DNA of 64,000 nucleotides. It comes from Plantago major. Its lineage: Eukaryota > Streptophyta > Magnoliopsida > Lamiales > Plantaginaceae. The notes under the pieces are model-generated. The model was not told where the DNA came from. It searched no databases and saw only the letters and a list, made by a program, of their open reading frames with translations. Both the position numbers and the translations under genes were made by a program. Location of the stretch: the NCBI GenBank assembly GCA_026545765.1, contig CM048839.1, positions 63,307,512 to 63,371,511 on the forward strand, read 5' to 3'. Of this stretch, positions 61,901 through 64,000 are shown one piece after another (position 1 is the first letter of the stretch; each line of letters starts with the position of its first letter).

Positions 61901-64000
61901 TAACACTCAAGTAGAGTTCTTCGTTTGTTATACTCTTACTCCTTCTGTGCATTGTTTAAATCTCGAATAGACTTCTTCGTTTGACATTATCCCACTCCTT
62001 TAGTGTGTTGTTTAACTCTCAAGTAGAGTTATTCGTTTGTTGTTCATCCCTCTCCAAAGTGTCTTGTTTTTATCTCTCAAGTAGAGTTGTTGGTTTGTTG
62101 TTTATTCAACTCCTTTTGTATTTTGTTTAACTCTCAAGTAGAGTTCTTCGATCGTGATTATATTACTCCTCTTGTGTGTTGTTTAAATCTCAAATTGACT
62201 TCACCGTTTGTAATTATCTCACTTCTTTATTGTTTTGTTTAACTCTAGACTAGAATTTTACATTTGTTGTTTAACCCACTCATTATGTGTGTTTTTAACT
62301 CTCAGTAGAGTTCTTCGTTTGTTATACTCTTACTCCTTATCTGCATTGTTTAAATCTCTAATAGACTTCTTCGTTTGACATTATCCCACTCCTTTAGTGT
62401 GTTGTTTAACTCTCAAGTAGAGTTATTCGTTTGTTGTTCATCCCTCTCCAAAGTGTCTTGTTTTTATCTCTCAAGTAGAGTTGTTGGTTTGTTGTTTATT
62501 CAACTCCTTTTGTGTTTTGTTTAACTCTCAAGTAGAGTTCTTCGTTCGTTATTTTATTACTCCTCTTGTGTTGTTTAAATCTCAAATTGACTTCACCGTT
62601 TGTAATTATCTCACTTATTTATTGTTTTGTTTAACTCTAGACTAGAATTTTATATTTGTTATTTAACCCACTCATTATGTGTGTGGTTAACACTCAGTAG
62701 AGTTCTTCGTTTGTTATACTCTTACTCCTTTTATACATTGTTTAACTCTCGAATAGACTTCTTCGTTAGACATTATCCCACTCCTTTAGTGTGTTGTTTA
62801 ACTCTCAAGTAGAGTTATTCGTTTGTTGTTCATCCCTCTCCAAAGTGTCTTGTTTTTATCTCTCAAGTAGAGTTGTTGGTTTGTTGTTTATTCAACTCCT
62901 TTTCTGTTTGTTTAACTCTCAAGTAGAGTTCTTCGTTCGTTATTTTATTACTCCTCTTGTGTGTTGTTTAAATCTCAAATTGACTTCTCCGTTTGTAATT
63001 ATCTCACTTCTTTATTGTTTTGTTTAACTCTAGACTAGAATTTTACATTTGTTGTTTAACCCACTCATTATGTGTGTGGTTTAACACTCAAGTAGAGTTC
63101 TTCGTTTGTTATACTCTTACTCCTTCTGTGCATTGTTTAAATCTCGAATAGACTTCTTCGTTAGACATTATCCCACTCCTTTAGTGTGTTGTTTAACTCT
63201 CAAGTAGAGTTATTCGTTTGTTGTTCATCCCTCTCCAAAGTGTCTTGTTTTTATCTCTCAAGTAGAGTTGTTGGTTTGTTGTTTATTCAACTCCTTTTGT
63301 GTTTTGTTTAACTCTCAAGTAGAGTTCTTCATTCGTTATTTTATTACTCCTCTTGTGTGTTGTTTAAATCTCAAATTGACTTCTCCGTTTGTAATTATCT
63401 CACTTCTTTATTGTTTTGTTTAACTCTAGACTAGAATTTTACATTTGTTGTTTAACCCACTCATTATGTGTGTGGTTTAACACTCAAGTAGAGTTCTTCG
63501 TTTGTTATACTCTTACTCCTTCTGTGCATTGTTTAAATCTGGAATAGACTTCTTCATTCGACATTATCCCACTCCTTTAGTGTGTTGTTTAACTCTCAAG
63601 TAGAGTTATTCGTTTGTTGTTCATCCCTCTCCAAAGTGTCTTGTTTTTATCTCTCAAGTAGAGTTGTTGGTTTGTTGTTTATTCAACTCCTTTTGTGTTT
63701 TCTTTAACTCTCAAGTAGAGTTCTTCGTTCGTTATTTTATTACTCCTCTTGTGTGTTTTTTAAATCTCAAATTGACTTCTCCGTTTGTAATTATCTCACT
63801 TCTTTATTGTTTTGTTTAACTCTAGACTAGAATTTTACATTTGTTGTTTAACCCACTCATTATGTGTGTGGTTTAACACTCAAGTAGAGTTCTTCGTTTG
63901 TTATACTCTTACTCCTTCTGTGCATTGTTTAAATCTCGAATAGACTTCTTCGTTAGACATTATCCCACTCCTTTAGTGAGTTGTTTAACTCTCAAGTAGA
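55983..64000. repeat. Satellite array, right part (~20 monomers, continues past window)
   Basis: Same ~395-bp monomer and phase as the left part, resuming in the seventh subunit exactly where the 51-bp sliver stopped. Landmark positions include 56857, 57252, 57648, 58044, 58440, 59214, 60005, 60401, 60798, 61586 and 61982. One monomer (56370-56857) is about 92 bp longer. The first few monomers resemble the left array (CTCAGATTGACTTC variant); after about 57.6 kb a more uniform subfamily (CTCAAATTGACTTC with ATTATCTCACTTC) dominates. Short open frames here are repeat by-products. Confidence 0.95.

Noticed and set aside
55996-63027. Similar short open frames in the right array
   Set aside because: Same reason: repeat-derived, with no independent motif or start context.

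Overview
The window is repeat-dominated nuclear DNA of a flowering plant, probably a eudicot. Evidence for a plant: a plant L1-type LINE with DUF4283 and zinc-knuckle ORF1, three sirevirus-like Ty1/copia elements with initiator-Met tRNA primer sites, and a long AT-rich satellite array. I see no host gene, tRNA, rRNA or CRISPR array. The species cannot be named from the sequence.

Layout: 1-534 is AT-rich non-coding DNA holding a tiny poly(A) insertion. 535-835 is the 3' tail of a small copia element (minus strand). 835-4990 is a damaged LINE (minus strand). From about 4993 to the window end lies one satellite array with a ~395-bp monomer built from seven diverged ~56-bp subunits. It is split by two LTR elements into 4993-20301 (about 39 monomers), a 51-bp sliver at 35290-35340, and 55983-64000 (about 20 monomers, running off the window). 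The monomer phase runs on across both insertions, so about 35.6 kb of retrotransposon DNA sits inside what was a single monomer.

The insertions are element 1 (20302-35289, minus strand), element 2 (35341-55982, plus strand, 5-bp target duplication CCAGT) and element 3 (38159-52619, plus strand), which is nested in the gag region of element 2 with duplication GAATC. All have LTRs of about 1.4-1.75 kb, an extended coiled-coil gag and, after pol, a long extra ORF region. Element 2 is a short form without visible pol. All three read as broken fossils. Order of events: satellite first, element 2 before element 3; element 1 cannot be dated against them.

The oddest signal is compositional. Inside the LTR elements, stretches of hundreds of bases almost lack CAG and CTG and are rich in TTTACG-type words, alternating with stretches of ordinary composition. 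CAG/CTG is the plant CHG methylation context, and the pattern looks more like base-calling error at methylated sites in a long-read assembly than mutation. It makes age and coding-capacity estimates for these elements unreliable. The second notable signal is the hierarchical satellite: 56-bp subunit, 395-bp monomer, and 5- to 6-monomer higher-order blocks.
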